From NCBI GenBank assembly GCA_027625915.1, contig JANTQA010000029.1, positions 9,672,001 through 9,736,000 on the forward strand: 64,000 nt of DNA. Reading direction: 5' to 3'. Made by a program: the position numbers and the translations under genes. The notes under the pieces were generated by a model. That model did not search any database. It was given only the letters and a program-made list of their open reading frames with translations, and was not told the DNA's origin. Below are positions 34,497-47,062 of this stretch, piece after piece (positions within the stretch are counted from its first letter, which is position 1; each line of letters begins with the position of its first letter). The stretch is from Anaeramoeba flamelloides (Eukaryota > Metamonada > Anaeramoebidae).

Positions 34497-37142
34497 AAAT
34501 TTATTATTGTTGTTGTTATCTTCCTTATTTATTATATATTTATATTGATGTTGTTATCATGTTATTAATGTTATTTAATTTGTTTTTTTTTTTTATTCAA
34601 AATCAACATTTAATATTTCATTAATTTAATTAAATTGTGTATTATAAATTAACAATACTCAGCATTTCAATACATCACAACAAGTATTTGAGATTATTAT
34701 TTTTTAAAAAAAAATATTTTTTTTTTCAATCAAAGAAATAGGCAAATGGAGCAATGAAAATATTATTAATAATAAATTTGTAATATTTTTTGTTATTGAT
34801 GTTTTTTTTTTTTATTATTTATTCTTTCCATCCCATTCATTCCGTTTATTGGATTTGAATTTCACAATCAATAATTTTTTGAATTATTTTTCATCTTTTC
34901 GTGCAAATTTTTTTTTTTGAATTTTAAATAAAAAAAAAATAAAGTATTTTATTAATTCTTCTCAAATAATATCTTTTATTTTCTCTTTTTTTCCTGAAGA
35001 GGGCAGTAACCATAAAGTCAAAACTTTCACTTTTTTACCACTTTGAAAAGAGACTAGAAAAATATATTTCCTTGTGATCTATTGATATTTAAAGGTAAAG
35101 TTAGTAAAAAATTATTTATTCTATTTTTTCTTCAGAGATAAAAATAAAATGCCATAAATAGAAATATCAAGTTGATTTGTTTTATCTACTTTGGGGAAAT
35201 GTGAAATGGTTTACCATTATTTTCCTATCTCAGCATCCTATTTTGAGATTTAATTTTATGTTTGAAAAACAATTTTAAGAAATTATTTTGTAGAATGTGG
35301 GCATTTTAATTACGTAAAACCAAACAAAAACACAACTAATTAAACAATACAGTTTTCAGATCCAATTGTAAATTAAAAAAAAAGTTTCAGTGTTATATGC
35401 TTGATATAAGGTTCTTCTTTAAATCGAACTTATTATAAAATTTACCAGGAACAATATCTACTTGATTAATAAAAAAAAAAAAAAATACAAAGTTAATAAA
35501 CAATCATTTGAGATATTATTTTATGTTAAACCTTTTTTGTGAACTATTTTAAATTCATTATATTGTTTTGGATAATGTATTTAACAATTAATTGTTTAAA
35601 GCAAATTAAAAATATGAAAATTTTTTCAGGGAAGGTATTATCCTGGGTAGAAATTTTATTAGGTTAAACTAAGACATTTACTCCTCAAGAACTACTATTA
35701 AATTTTATTTTTTATTATTTTTTCATTTTTATTTTCAATTTTTTGTTATATCTTTATAACTAACAAATGATTTTAAATGTGTATTTCCATGAATTATCTT
35801 TAAAATAGGATTTTACACACAATTTTCCTTTCTTAAATACTTGTAAAAATAATTTCTTGAGTGGAATCCATACATCTTTATAATGATAAAAAAAATTATT
35901 TTTTAAAATTGATTGTAAACAGAATAAATATTTTGAAGATATACCTTTAAAAGATTATCCCGATTTTCTTTTTCTTCCCATTGGAACTTTTTTTTTTTTT
36001 ATTTTTTTTTTTTTTTGATTTTGATAATTCATCCCTTTTACTTCAATCTTTTAAAAACAGAATTCTTGATATTTTGTTGTTAAATAGGAATATTTATAAA
36101 AAAAAATTTTGAAAAAAATGTTCTGAAAAATAATAATAAATAATAATGATAAAAGAAATTCAAGATAATTTTTTTTTTAATCTTTTCAAATTTAAAAATA
36201 TTGAAAAGAAAAATAATCTTGTAAAAATGTCCAACTTAAACTTTTCGTAAAAGGAAAAAAAAAAAAAAATAATTCTTAACTTGAAAAAAATATATATGGG
36301 AAGGTTTTCATTTCTTGTTTGGTTTTCTAAAAGAAAAGATTTATTTTTTATAGATACTTACTTTTCTATTATATTTTTGATATGTTTTCTTTGGTTAATT
36401 TCTCTTATTCCCATAAACACATTTCTAGATCCAAAACCTAATTTAACAACATCAAATATTTTAATTAAAAAAATGAATATAAAATTAAACATTTCAAGAT
36501 TCAACTCTTGATTTTACTATTATTCTATTTGAAAATAGTGTAATTAAGAAAATTTTTATTTCAATCATTTCGAATAGTTTGTGGCACTCCAAAAAGTATA
36601 TCAGTTCGGTTGTCATAATTAAAATTTTTCAAAATTGTAAAATGTAATTACTTTATTCATTTCAAAAGTTCTTTGTATCTTTTATTATAATTTTTTGTTT
36701 ATAAATTTTTTTCCTTCGAAATTTTGAAAAATACATATATTTATTTCTTAAAAGTTGATGTGGTAATTTGTTTAACAAGTTTAATTGAACACTTGTAAAA
36801 ATAAGTATCTCTATTTCACATTTGGGAAAAAAAATAAAAAAAATAAGAGCAAGTCTCTGCTTAAGGAATAATTCCAATAAAAATTGTTAAAAGAAATATT
36901 TTTATTATGAATTAAATATAATTTTTTGAAAATATCACATAATTATCACTTGAATAAATTAATGAAAGTTTTACTATTCTTTATATCATTTCTGATTTAA
37001 AAGAACAAAAAAAAAAAAAAAAACACAATTTTGTCAAAAAAAATTGAAATTTTAATATTTTTAATAACTTGAAAAAAAAAATAATTTTAGAAAAATAAAT
37101 GAATAAAAGAATAAACGAGTAAATCAAATAAAATAATAAATT
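34497..37142. other. intergenic between RasGEF and FAM91 (convergent 3' ends)
   Basis: The two genes point toward each other, so this is shared 3' flank. Contents: T-rich tracts, an O-like piece at about 35.9-36.2 kb, and a 76-codon unsupported frame at 36281-36511 with one hydrophobic stretch. No gene recognised. Confidence 0.5.
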
Positions 37143-39713
37143 TTAAAAATTCTTTTTATCAAATAAAAAATCAAGTTCTTTAAAGGAAGAAATTTTACCG
37201 TTTACAAAAGAAACATTTAGATGGTGGGAAGGCGTTTTATTTTTAAACAGTCCTTCCGATGATATATCGAATTGCTCTGTGTTGATTTTTCTTTTGCCAA
37301 AAAATAAAAGGTGATTCTTTTTTTGCAATATTTGGAAATAAAATTCATAAACTTTAAAGAAACGTTTCTCATGTTTTGGGTATGGTTATCTAAATTTTCT
37401 TTTCAAAGATATTAAATTTCTGAATGGCATTCAAGGATTTTTCATTTTCTTTGCTGTCAAAAAGTGGTATTCCGAGTTGTATATCATAGGGCACCCATCT
37501 AAATTCCTTTGGGTTTAATTCGACATAAATTAATTTGATAAAGCCAACACTGTTTTGGAGATTTAACTTTAAAATGGTTTTTTTAACAAGAGGGTGTGTG
37601 TGAATATTTGAAGAATTGTATTTACTTTCGTCCATCTCATTTTCTTTTTCCAAATTTTCATCAATTATTTGTTCTTCTTTTGATTGGAATTCTAATGGGA
37701 ACGTTACAAACAATTGTTTGGATGTATTTGCCTTTCTTTCGATTCCAATTAATAGCACAGGGTTATTTAACAAAATTTCATTTAATTGGAATAACAGGGT
37801 TCCAGCTGAACAATAGATGCTGCGTTCTGTTGACATTATTTCAACTTTTTGAAAGCTTTCTAAAAATTGTGGCAATCGTTTTAACCTCACGCCCTTTTTT
37901 AAAAATACTGAAGGTAGCCCAATGCCCAAACTGTAGCTAACAAACAGTCTCCACCAGGGACTTAGGCATTCTGGTATGGGATTTCCAAAGTGGGTTGGTG
38001 ATGAGAAGGATATGGTATCTCTGGGTTCTCGTTCATAGGGAATTGTCGAAATTAAAACACCATAATTCATTTCCAACATTTTGGACCTTGTCTCGCAATC
38101 TAAAGAAAATAGTCCTCTTTCTTTAAGCATGTCAACCCCACTGATAGTTTCATCATTCTGTGAGATTAATTGTAAAGTTTTTAAAAAATGTAACGTTTGA
38201 CGAAGTGAAATTACATGTTCGATATTCCGCAATGCATCTCCTTCCATTTCTGTTTTCACTTTGTCAAGTTCTTTCAAATATTCCAAAATTTTTTCGTCAT
38301 TCATTTTCCCTATTTCAAACAATGTTACAGTCAGTTGCTTTAACGTTTCTCCCCAATTACCCATCATTAAAAATGCAGTCAAAGAATCTTCAAAGATAAA
38401 CCCAATACGCTTTCCTCTTTTGTTTTGGTTGTTATTTTTGTTTGTGTTTATTTCATTTTTAAGAAATATTTTATTATTGTTTTTATTATTATTTGTTTGT
38501 TGTTCATTTTTTATTTTCATTTTTTCGTTGTGTAATAATAAATTTGAATTAGGATCGATGATTTCATTTTCATTTTTTTCATTTTCAATAAGATTATTGC
38601 TGTTTTGGTTTTTTTTGGTCAGAATTGTCGATTAACAAATCAAATTCATTTTTAATTGAATTTTTTTGAAATGGAATTTTTTTCTTTTTTTTGGAATTCT
38701 TTGTGTTTGTGTGTTCAATTTTTTTGATCCCAAGAGGTGTGTATTGGTTCAAGAAAGGTAAAGTTGATTTGCTTTCCAATTCCTAATCTGCAAAACAAAG
38801 AAAAGCCTTGGATAACGTTTTCTAAGCCTTCGTTTAAAATTTCAGCTGTTTCTTCGACAGTCATTCTTTCGTTGTGAGTGACAAATAGCTTGTATAAAAA
38901 TTTATCAAAATGGTCTGTTGCATCCTTATTCATCACAAATTTTTCCAAAGGCGGGAACTTTATATAGTCCTGTGCAGAGATGCTCACTTTGACATAAATG
39001 TGCCCCCTGCCATATAGCTGATGAATGGTTTCGTAATCCAAGGTATAAGCAAAAGTTGGCCCGTTTTTGACCAAGTGATCATAGACTAATTTCTCTTTAT
39101 TGTTTAATTCGATGTTGTATTCGTTTTCGTTTAACGGGTAATGAATGACTTCAAACCATGCCTGCATGTCAGACGATGGTCTGATCGGCTTTTTGGGCAA
39201 CAACTCCCTGATTTGTTTGTCTTTCTTCTTTCCAAAAAATGAAAAGCTTTTTCGTTTGATTTTGTTCATCATATCAATATATTGGTTCCTTCCAATGCCC
39301 AACAGCCTCACGATGTCATTCGCGGGGAAGTTGGGTATCGAGTCATACGAAGAGCTGTCCAGCATCACTTGAACCAATGTTTCGATGTAAAATTTAAACG
39401 GTGTAATGTCCAACGCCTTTACCACATCAGACAAATGGTAAGGAAACAGTTTCCTTCTTGCAATGGAATAATCTAACACCATTTGGTAATATTGCTTCTT
39501 CTTTGGGAACAGCATCGACACCAAACCCTCAGATCTTAGTTGGTGCTTAAACGCAAATTGTTGGACCTTCTGTTTGTATTGCTCCGCAGAGCCTAGCTTT
39601 TTTTTGACTTGCTTTGGCAAGTTCTCCCACGATTTTTTTTCTTGAATGTATTTCCCCAGATCTACACCCTTCCTTTCGTTGTTTCCCCGATAAGATTGAT
39701 ATGAAATAGACAT
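37143..39713 (-). CDS. FAM91 homologue, frame-broken (gene or recent pseudogene)
   Basis: FAM91 bridges the golgin-binding protein TBC1D23 and the WDR11 complex to capture endosome-derived vesicles at the trans-Golgi. N-terminal domain: 39713-38718, 332 residues, with the family blocks SWENLPKQVKKKLGSAEQYK, FPYHLSDVVKALDITPFKFY, LLGIGRNQYIDMMNKIKRKS and FCRLGIGKQINFTFLEPIHT. C-terminal domain: 38520-37390, with GFIFEDSLTAFLMMGNWGET, NYGVLISTIPYEREPRDTIS and WVPYDIQLGIPLFDS. The family's last blocks follow at 37389-37143 (NMRNVSLKFMNFISKYC, NVSFVNGKISSF). The frame changes about four times: twice by +1 in the Asn/Lys linker (near A-runs at 38719-38725 and 38609-38616) and twice by -1 near the end (about 37395-37403 and the A-run 37318-37324). 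No intron signals explain these. The domains themselves are uninterrupted. Leader before the ATG is A/C-rich. Confidence 0.88.
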
Positions 39714-40385
39714 TTTGTTAGTTTTTGATTTGGTGTTTTTTTTGTGTGTATGTTTTTTAAAGCCTTTTTTCTTGTTTTTGTTTGGTTGTATTCAAAAAAG
39801 TGTGTATTGAACAAAAAAATTTATAATTTTTTTTCTTTTTTTTTGGAGTTTTTTAGAAAAAGGAAGGAAATATTTTGAAAAAAATGATATAAGTTCCTTG
39901 TGTTTCAAATAATAATTATCTCTTTTTGGGTTTTGTTTTGTTGGTTTGTTTTGGTTTAAGTATTTTAAATTTAAATTTGACTTTTTTTTTTCTTTGTAGT
40001 ATTTATTAGATAATACAAGTACGAGTTTAATAAAACTGAAAGAATTATCATTTTCATAATTTTTTACTCCTCTAAATAGAATTTTTAAGGGAACATATCT
40101 TAATTAATGATCTCTATTTGTATCGTTATCGCTTTTTTAAATTATTCAATGGCTACAGTAGATGAACAAAGAATCTTAAATGAATTGTAATGAAAATTAA
40201 AATGATATTGAGTTTGATTTTTTTCTTATTTTATAAATCAAAAATAGACTAAAGTTTCACAGGTTCATGTCTACAGTGAGAGTTATAAGATAAAATTTGT
40301 GTTGCTATTAAAAATTAATCATATTGGTTTGACATGTTTAAAATATCTCAAGAAATTAAATTACAGTTCTAGAAAATAGTAAAAT
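39714..40385. other. 5' flank of FAM91
   Basis: On the minus strand the leader just before the ATG is A/C-rich, as before the other genes here. Nothing else recognised up to the family H element. Confidence 0.45.
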
Positions 40386-40797
40386 TTGGGTAAAAAAATG
40401 TGAAACATGGTTTTTTATTGGGAACCTTTATAGAGTCTGTAAACAAAAAGTAAAATCAAACAAAAGAAGAAATCAATTAATTTTAAATAATAATCCATTA
40501 TATTATTTTCAATCAGAACAACAAAAAAAAATTCAATCTATTTTATTATTGAAATTTTGAGTGTGGTTTTTTAGATCTCAAAAATATTCAATTGTTTCAA
40601 CATATATTTAATAATTAGATCAATCAAAGAAAAACCCAAAACCAAAAAGATAGTATTAGAAAAACTGTTATTAATGGTGAATCCTCCATTTTGTCCTTAT
40701 TTATTTATTTTTTCTTAGATTAATTGATCTTAATTTTCAGGTTCGATTAATTTTCCCAATTTAAAACTGTGTTTCACTTTTTTTACACATATGGTTA
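40386..40797. mobile_element. MITE family H, copy 2
   Basis: Ends GTAAAAAAATGTGAAACATGG and complement CTGTGTTTCACTTTTTTTAC (first 20 bases of each arm pair). Interior matches H copy 1, including AAAAGAAGAAATCAATTAA. Confidence 0.78.
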
Positions 40798-42010
40798 GTA
40801 AAATAGAACTATTTGCTGTACCAATGAATTATAGAAATTCATTTATTAGTAAAAGATTATATATTTTTCGAAAAAATCATAATTTTAATGCCATATTAAA
40901 TGTTGAACATCAATCAAAAACTTCAAAGTTGAAAAATGCCTTTTATAAATTTGTCTCAAAATATTGATTAGTTAATTAAAAAATTAATTTTTATAAACCA
41001 AGACAAAATTATTAAAACCAAAGATTAAATTTAAGGAATTATTTTTACAGATATCAGTATTATATTGATTAACTCATCTTTTCCCCTATCGACAAAACAA
41101 AAATAATTAATCTTTCAGTTTTGAAGTTTATAATAATTGAGTAAATTTGAATATAAAAAAACAAAAAATAAATACTTTTGATAATTCTAAATTTGAAATA
41201 TTAAATACTTGAAAATATTAATTGGTCGAATATTTTTAGATTTGTCCAAGGAATTAAAAAAAAAATTCCAAAATGATAATTTTTAAGTAGGGTTATTGTG
41301 AAAAAAACCAAAAATATAAAGTGAAAAAATATTTATTATAGATTTTTTAGAACTAATTGAATGATGGATAATCAATGAAATTTAATCCCTAGCCCATTAT
41401 AACACTATTGAAATTATTACAAATTTATTGTTTTGTTAATACTATAATAAGTCTATAACTAAATTAATTTTTGAATTTATTGTTTACAGGCATTCTTTGA
41501 AGAAATCTGCTTTAACAAGATATAAAATAGTTATATTTTTAGAAAAATGCCAAAATTCAAATCCTACTTTCTAAAACATCAAAAATTTAATCGTTTTATG
41601 ATTATATAAAAATATGAAAAATAATCGAAAAAAAAATTCTAGTTTTAGAGATTAAATATTTTTTTATTAGAAGAGCATTTTAAATTATAAACATATTATT
41701 GTTTAAATGTTCCCAATCTGGTGTTTATAACCCTTGAGTAAATATAGAAATGAAAAAAATCATAATTCTTCAAAATTACATAAAAATAAAATTTCAACAT
41801 AAATTGTTAATTTTTTATTTTTTGATTTTTATTTATTGAAAATATTTGAATGTACTTTAATCTGTTGAAATCCATGGATTATTTTGAATTTAAATTCTTT
41901 TAAATAAAAATTTTTATTAAAAATCATCCAAGTAACTAAATTTAATTCGAAAATATTGATAAAATTAATTAAATGTTATGATCGAAAGAATATAATACCT
42001 TTTATTTATG

Positions 42011-42049
<39 letters not shown>

Positions 42050-42484
42050 TCATAATATATCTTTAAATATCAAGTTAAAATTTAATAAAGGAATAATCAC
42101 AGAAAATTAGAGTTAAATTTTTAAAAAAGTTTACAAATTTATTTTGTCTGATTGTGATTGTTTTTTATTTCTAAACTATTTTTCAGTCGAAGGGGCCTTA
42201 TTGTAATCTGCGAAATACATGTTTTTAAAGGGTTTGCATAGATATTAGATGAAAAATTTTATTTTGGAAATTTTCAAAATTGAAATCATTTTTTCACATT
42301 TTTGTACATTTTTTTTTTTCAATTTTTTTTATAAAACGTAATTCAGTTGCAAAAAAATTTTTTATTACAATATCAATAGTCACTTGGTAAAAAATGTGTT
42401 ATTCTAAGGTTATTGAAACCATGGAAACGATTGTTGAGAAATTATATTGATTTCTATTGAAATTTTATTCAATCTTTGATCTTG

Positions 42485-42657
42485 ATATTTGTTTAATAAA
42501 TGTGAAAATTTTCCACTTCATTTTCATTTCCTTTTTCAAATAGTGATCACAAATACAAACACACTTCATTTGGGGGCTTAATTTCTAAAAGAAAAGTATG
42601 AAAAACGAAGTGAAAAATGTTTCTTATTTATTATTCAAATACCAGTAGACGTTCAAA
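42485..42657. mobile_element. MITE family F, copy 3
   Basis: Left TTTTCCACTTCATTTTCATT, right TTATTCAAATACCAGTAGAC, with CGAAGTGAAAAATG just inside the right end. Confidence 0.6.
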
Positions 42658-43287
42658 ACGAGTGTTGTTGTTTTTCTCAATAGGGTCCCTAAGAATTTGA
42701 GTTTTTCAATTTTTAAGAAAATTTATTGATTAATTGGTTTTCTTTCAGACATATATCAACAATTTTTTGATGTATATTATTCTGTATATTTCTTATTTGT
42801 TCTTCAAAGGTTATTTATATAAAATAATTAATATTTGAAAAAAACGTTGGGCTTCTTTGACTGAAACAGGGTTTATATATACCCCAAGGGTTATAAATAA
42901 CAGATTGAGAATATTTCATCAATTATATGTTATGAATGATTTATGGACACTCATAAGTTTATGAATTTATTATTAAAAGGTGAATATATTTTTGATTTTT
43001 ACAAATATTTACAATTTAATAAAAAGAATTTTGACCATTTGAAGTTTATTTCGAGTCATTGAATCTTGTTTTTTAAATACCAATAAAATATGTATTGATT
43101 AGAAAAGTTATGATATTTTTTATAAATTAGTTTATTTCCTATTTTTTCAGTGGAATTTACTCGTATAATTCACATAAGAGACCCTTTGAAAGGGTAATTT
43201 GATTTCTTTTTTTAGTATTAATGTATTGTTTTGAAAAAAATTCTCATAGAAAAAGATCATTATCCAACTATGAAAAATCACTTTTTA

Positions 43288-43292
<5 letters not shown>

Positions 43293-43326
<34 letters not shown>

Positions 43327-43335
43327 GGGGGGGGG
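43293..43335 (+). repeat. poly-T (33) joined to poly-G (10)
   Basis: Thirty-three T then ten G without interruption. A second G-rich run lies at about 58209-58224. Confidence 0.95.
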
Positions 43336-44156
43336 ATTGTAAAAATCAAATAAATATTGATAAATTTATTTGTTATTAGATCATAAACAAATTGAAATTG
43401 TTTTGAAAATGTCATTTTAGTTATGGAAAAATATTGAAAATACTATTTTTCAGCAAACGGGTCCAGTTTTATCATAGTAACAGTTAATTCAGTATTCTTC
43501 TCAAAATATATTTTAAATTTTCAGATCCTGATCATTTTTTCATTTTTTTTTTTTTTGTCTTTGCCCTTTTTACAATTTTTTTTTTTTCTTTTCTTTTTTA
43601 TTTTTTTTTTATTAAATAAGTTTATTTGAAAAAAAAATGATTGACATTCCAAATTTACATTTAGAAAAGTTAGGCTTTGTATTTCCTTTTAAAATTTATA
43701 CATTTACAATAAAAAAATCATATTTTCAAAAATTTTAATGTTCAAAATAAATAGAGAAATTTTGCATTAGGCATTCCAATGAAAGGGGAGGAAAAATTTA
43801 TTTCACATATTATTTTTTTCAGAAAATTTTGAGTTTTTTCCAAACTTTTCTTAGATGATTATCGACTTTAATGGGAAGTTTGTTATTTCTCTGATACCTA
43901 AACTATCTGGGTTTGTTTTGTTCTTGTAAAAAACATTTTTTCATTTTTGGCTGGGAATATTTGAGTAAAATCTAGTTTATAAGGTATTATTTAATTGCAT
44001 GAAAGTTAAAATATTTCTAGATAAATTTGAAAATAATTATAATAGTATTTAATTTTTTTGAATCGGTTTTATTCATTACTAAAAAAAAAATCTCTTTGTT
44101 TTTAAGTATAAGGTAAGTGTTGGTAGGCCAAAGTGTGATATTATTGAATCGAAATA

Positions 44157-44354
44157 CAGTCAGTTTCGTTTTTAAGGCACAAACTTTCTACGAAATTTAA
44201 GGCACAAAAAAAATCTCAAATTAAGGCACATGATTTCAAATTCTAGTAAAATAATTTGTGAAAATTAAAATTCTAAAAAATTGTGCCTTAATTTGAGGTT
44301 TTTTTGTGCCTTAAATTTCGTTGAAAGTTTGTGCCTTAAATGTGAAACTGACTG
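44157..44354. mobile_element. MITE family B, copy 5
   Basis: 198 bp, ends CAGTCAGTTTCGTTTTTAAG and TGTGAAACTGACTG, TA flanks. Confidence 0.9.
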
Positions 44355-44706
44355 TAATGAACTTTTTAAAGTAGAAATAATAAAAAAAATGAAATTAATT
44401 CTTGTGTATTCTTTTGAAATTAACAGAATAACTGTTGTGGTTTAAGGACTTTTGAATCAATTTTAAATATGGAATCTAAATATTTATACAATTAAAAGAT
44501 TTTTAAAACATAATTTTTAATTAAAAAAATTTTTTTAACTAATGTTTTAAAAATAAAATTATACATTATATAAAATATAAAAAATGTTTGATGATAAGTA
44601 ATAAATAATTATATTTGCTTAAAAAGTTACTTTTAGTCTAAATGGTTAAGTAAAGTATATAAGATTGTGTGTGTGTGTATGTATATGTATGTAGTTATAG
44701 ATATAG

Positions 44707-44815
<109 letters not shown>

Positions 44816-44864
44816 TTTGTATGTATGTATGTATATTAAATTCCAAAATTGGGAAATAAAATTA

Positions 44865-45380
44865 ATTCCAAAATTTTGGACACTTTTTTCAATTTTAAAA
44901 AAATAAAAATACTTTAATTTATATTAATTTTGGAAATAATTTTGATTTTACAAACTATTTCATTTTTTGTCTTTTTTGTCTATGTATTGATTTTCTTTTT
45001 ATCGGTGGTGTAATTTGTTTCCTTAGATCTGTGAGGGTTTTTTCTGATGGTTGATAGAAGGTTAGTGTTGGGTTTGTTAAAAAGTAAAATCATATAAAAT
45101 GTATGATGGTCATATTATCATTTGATCCATCAATAATTGTTGGTGAAATTTCAACAAAACTATATATATATATTTATTCCATTTGTTTCATTATTTTGGA
45201 AAACAGATTTTGTTTTTTTCCTTTGATATTTATATCTTTTATTTTGATGAAAAAGATTACATAAAAAAAATTAGATACTGGGTACTTTAAATATGATTTG
45301 ATTTTATGTTTGGAAAAATACAATAAATTGTATTTTTTTTTACAGATTTTTGTTTTTGGGTGTGTCCAAATTTTGTAAAG
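44865..45380 (+). mobile_element. MITE family M, copy 1
   Basis: Ends ATTCCAAAATTTTGGACAC and complement GTGTCCAAATTTTGTAA. Body shared with the 52.1-kb copy (for example GGTTGATAGAAGGTTAGTG and ATTGTTGGTGAAATTTCAAC). Confidence 0.8.
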
Positions 45381-45384
45381 GAGT

Positions 45385-45970
45385 TTATTTTAATTCGTTG
45401 AAAAAATAAGAATACTAATATGAACATTAAATTTGGAAATAATTTTTATTTTATTAACGATTTCATTTTTTTTTTTATTTTTGAACCAGTTTGTTTTCAT
45501 TTCGTTTTTTCCAATTATGAAATCTATTTTGTTAGATTGGGGGCTTTTATTACTTTGATTGATTAAAAATTAAAGTTTAGTTTTGTCAAATAGAAAAATT
45601 ATAGAATAAGTATAGGATGGTAATTTATCGTTTAGTCAATTAATAATTGTTTGAGAATTTACAACAAATTTAGCCAATAATTTTTTTTTTTGCTTGTTTC
45701 ACTCATTTTGGGTACTCCTATATTTTATTTTTTTTTTCCTTTTATCTTTTAATCTTATCTTTGAATAAAACTAATTATATATAAAATAATTAAAATTGTG
45801 TAACTTAAATGTGGTTTAATATTATATTTCGATAAAATACATTAAATTAGGCTCTTTGAATTAGAAAACAAAAATTTAATTACTTTAAAATTCTTTCTTA
45901 ATTAGACCAGGTGTTTAACACTTCAGCCAAATTTCAAAATTGGGTTCAAACTTTATTATTATTATTTGAT
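45385..45970 (+). mobile_element. MITE family M, degenerate copy
   Basis: Follows copy 1 directly in the same orientation. Retains TTTGGAAATAATTTTTATTT and TCAATTAATAATTGTTTGAG but with many differences. A tandem pair of related elements of different age. Confidence 0.55.
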
Positions 45971-46169
45971 TTGTCTTTCAAAAAATAAAATGATTACACT
46001 CTGTTTTTATATATTATACTATATTGGTTATTATCTCTAAATACTTTACAAAAATAGATTATTATTCAAAAAAAAAAAAAACAAACAATTATACAAATTT
46101 TTTTCTGATTAAAAATGTACCCCCTTTTTTGAAATTTTTATGTAGTTCTCGACAATAAAACTGAAAATA

Positions 46170-46365
46170 CAGTCAGTTTATAATTTAAGGAACAAACTTT
46201 CAACATTATTTAAGGTTCAAAAAAATCTCAAATTACTTCATAAAATTTGCAATTTTTTTTTTTTACAAATTATTTTACTACAACCAAGATTTTGTGCTTT
46301 AATTTGGAATTTTTATCTTACCTTAATTTTCGTTGAAGTTTGTGCCTTAAAAGTGGAACTCGTTG
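46170..46365. mobile_element. MITE family B, copy 6 (diverged)
   Basis: 196 bp, TA flanks; ends CAGTCAGTTTATAATTTAAG and AAGTGGAACTCGTTG. The most diverged of the seven B copies. Confidence 0.85.
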
Positions 46366-46779
46366 TATAATCAATTGATATTTTGTGTTGTTTTTTGATT
46401 TTCGGGTCTATATAATTTTTTAGATTATCACTTTCATAATAAATGGTGTAATATCAAAAAAAAAAAAACAGGTTAATGTATTAAAATTAATTATCAAAAA
46501 AAAATTTCAATAATACTATTCTGGTTAAAAGGTTGTTGGGAGATATTTTCTAAGCTTTAACCTCTTATTCTAAAAAAATAAATTTTTATTTTTTTGATCA
46601 AAAGAGGTTTTTCTGACTTTGTTAACTATTGTTTTTTTTTTTCATTTCTTTTTTATTTTATTTAATAAAAAAAAAAATCTATTTAAAAGAGAGTGTCATA
46701 GTAAACACAAATAAACATAAAGAAAATTGGACCATATATTATCTTTTAATATGTATATATTATACTTTTTCTTGCAAAA

Positions 46780-46993
46780 GAAAAAGATCAAAATTTTCAT
46801 TCGGCTTTCCAAAAAAAACACCTCTCAAAAACAAATATAAAACACCAAAGTTCCCAAGTCTAAAAAGGTATCATGGATAATTTAAGCTTCCTATCAGAAT
46901 TAAAAAATTAGAAATGTTGCCTGATTTAAAAAATCTTTTTTTTGAAAAGCTTAAATGAAAATTTTGTTCCATTTATTTTGAAACAAACAGTAT
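46780..46993. mobile_element. MITE family A, copy 6
   Basis: Left AAAAAGATCAAAATTTTCAT then TCGGCTTTCC; right AAAAGCTTAAATGAAAATTT then TTTATTTTGAAACAAACAG. Lies about 70 bp from the 3' end of the receiver-like gene. Confidence 0.8.
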
Positions 46994-47062
46994 ACCCAAA
47001 AAAAATGAAAATAAAATTGAAAAGGTTGTTGCAACAACTAAAATGAAAAATTTTTTTATTTT

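Larger units (their letters stand above)
40798..44156. other. gene-poor stretch
   Basis: About 3.3 kb with no recognised gene. Holds an (AT)n run at 42017-42044, family F copy 3 at about 42.49-42.66 kb, and a T-to-G homopolymer junction at 43.29-43.34 kb. Short segments GAAGGGGCC near 42190 and GGGCTTCTTTGACTGAAA near 42850 resemble one at 27.22 kb, perhaps ends of another repeat. Confidence 0.45.

Noticed and set aside
37596-38635. Several plus-strand frames opposite FAM91
   Set aside because: Antisense shadows of the conserved FAM91 coding sequence.
38634-38730. -1 slippage at the A-run after the FAM91 N-terminal domain
   Set aside because: The -1 frame closes at TAA 38634 before reaching the C-terminal domain; the bridge requires +1 steps.
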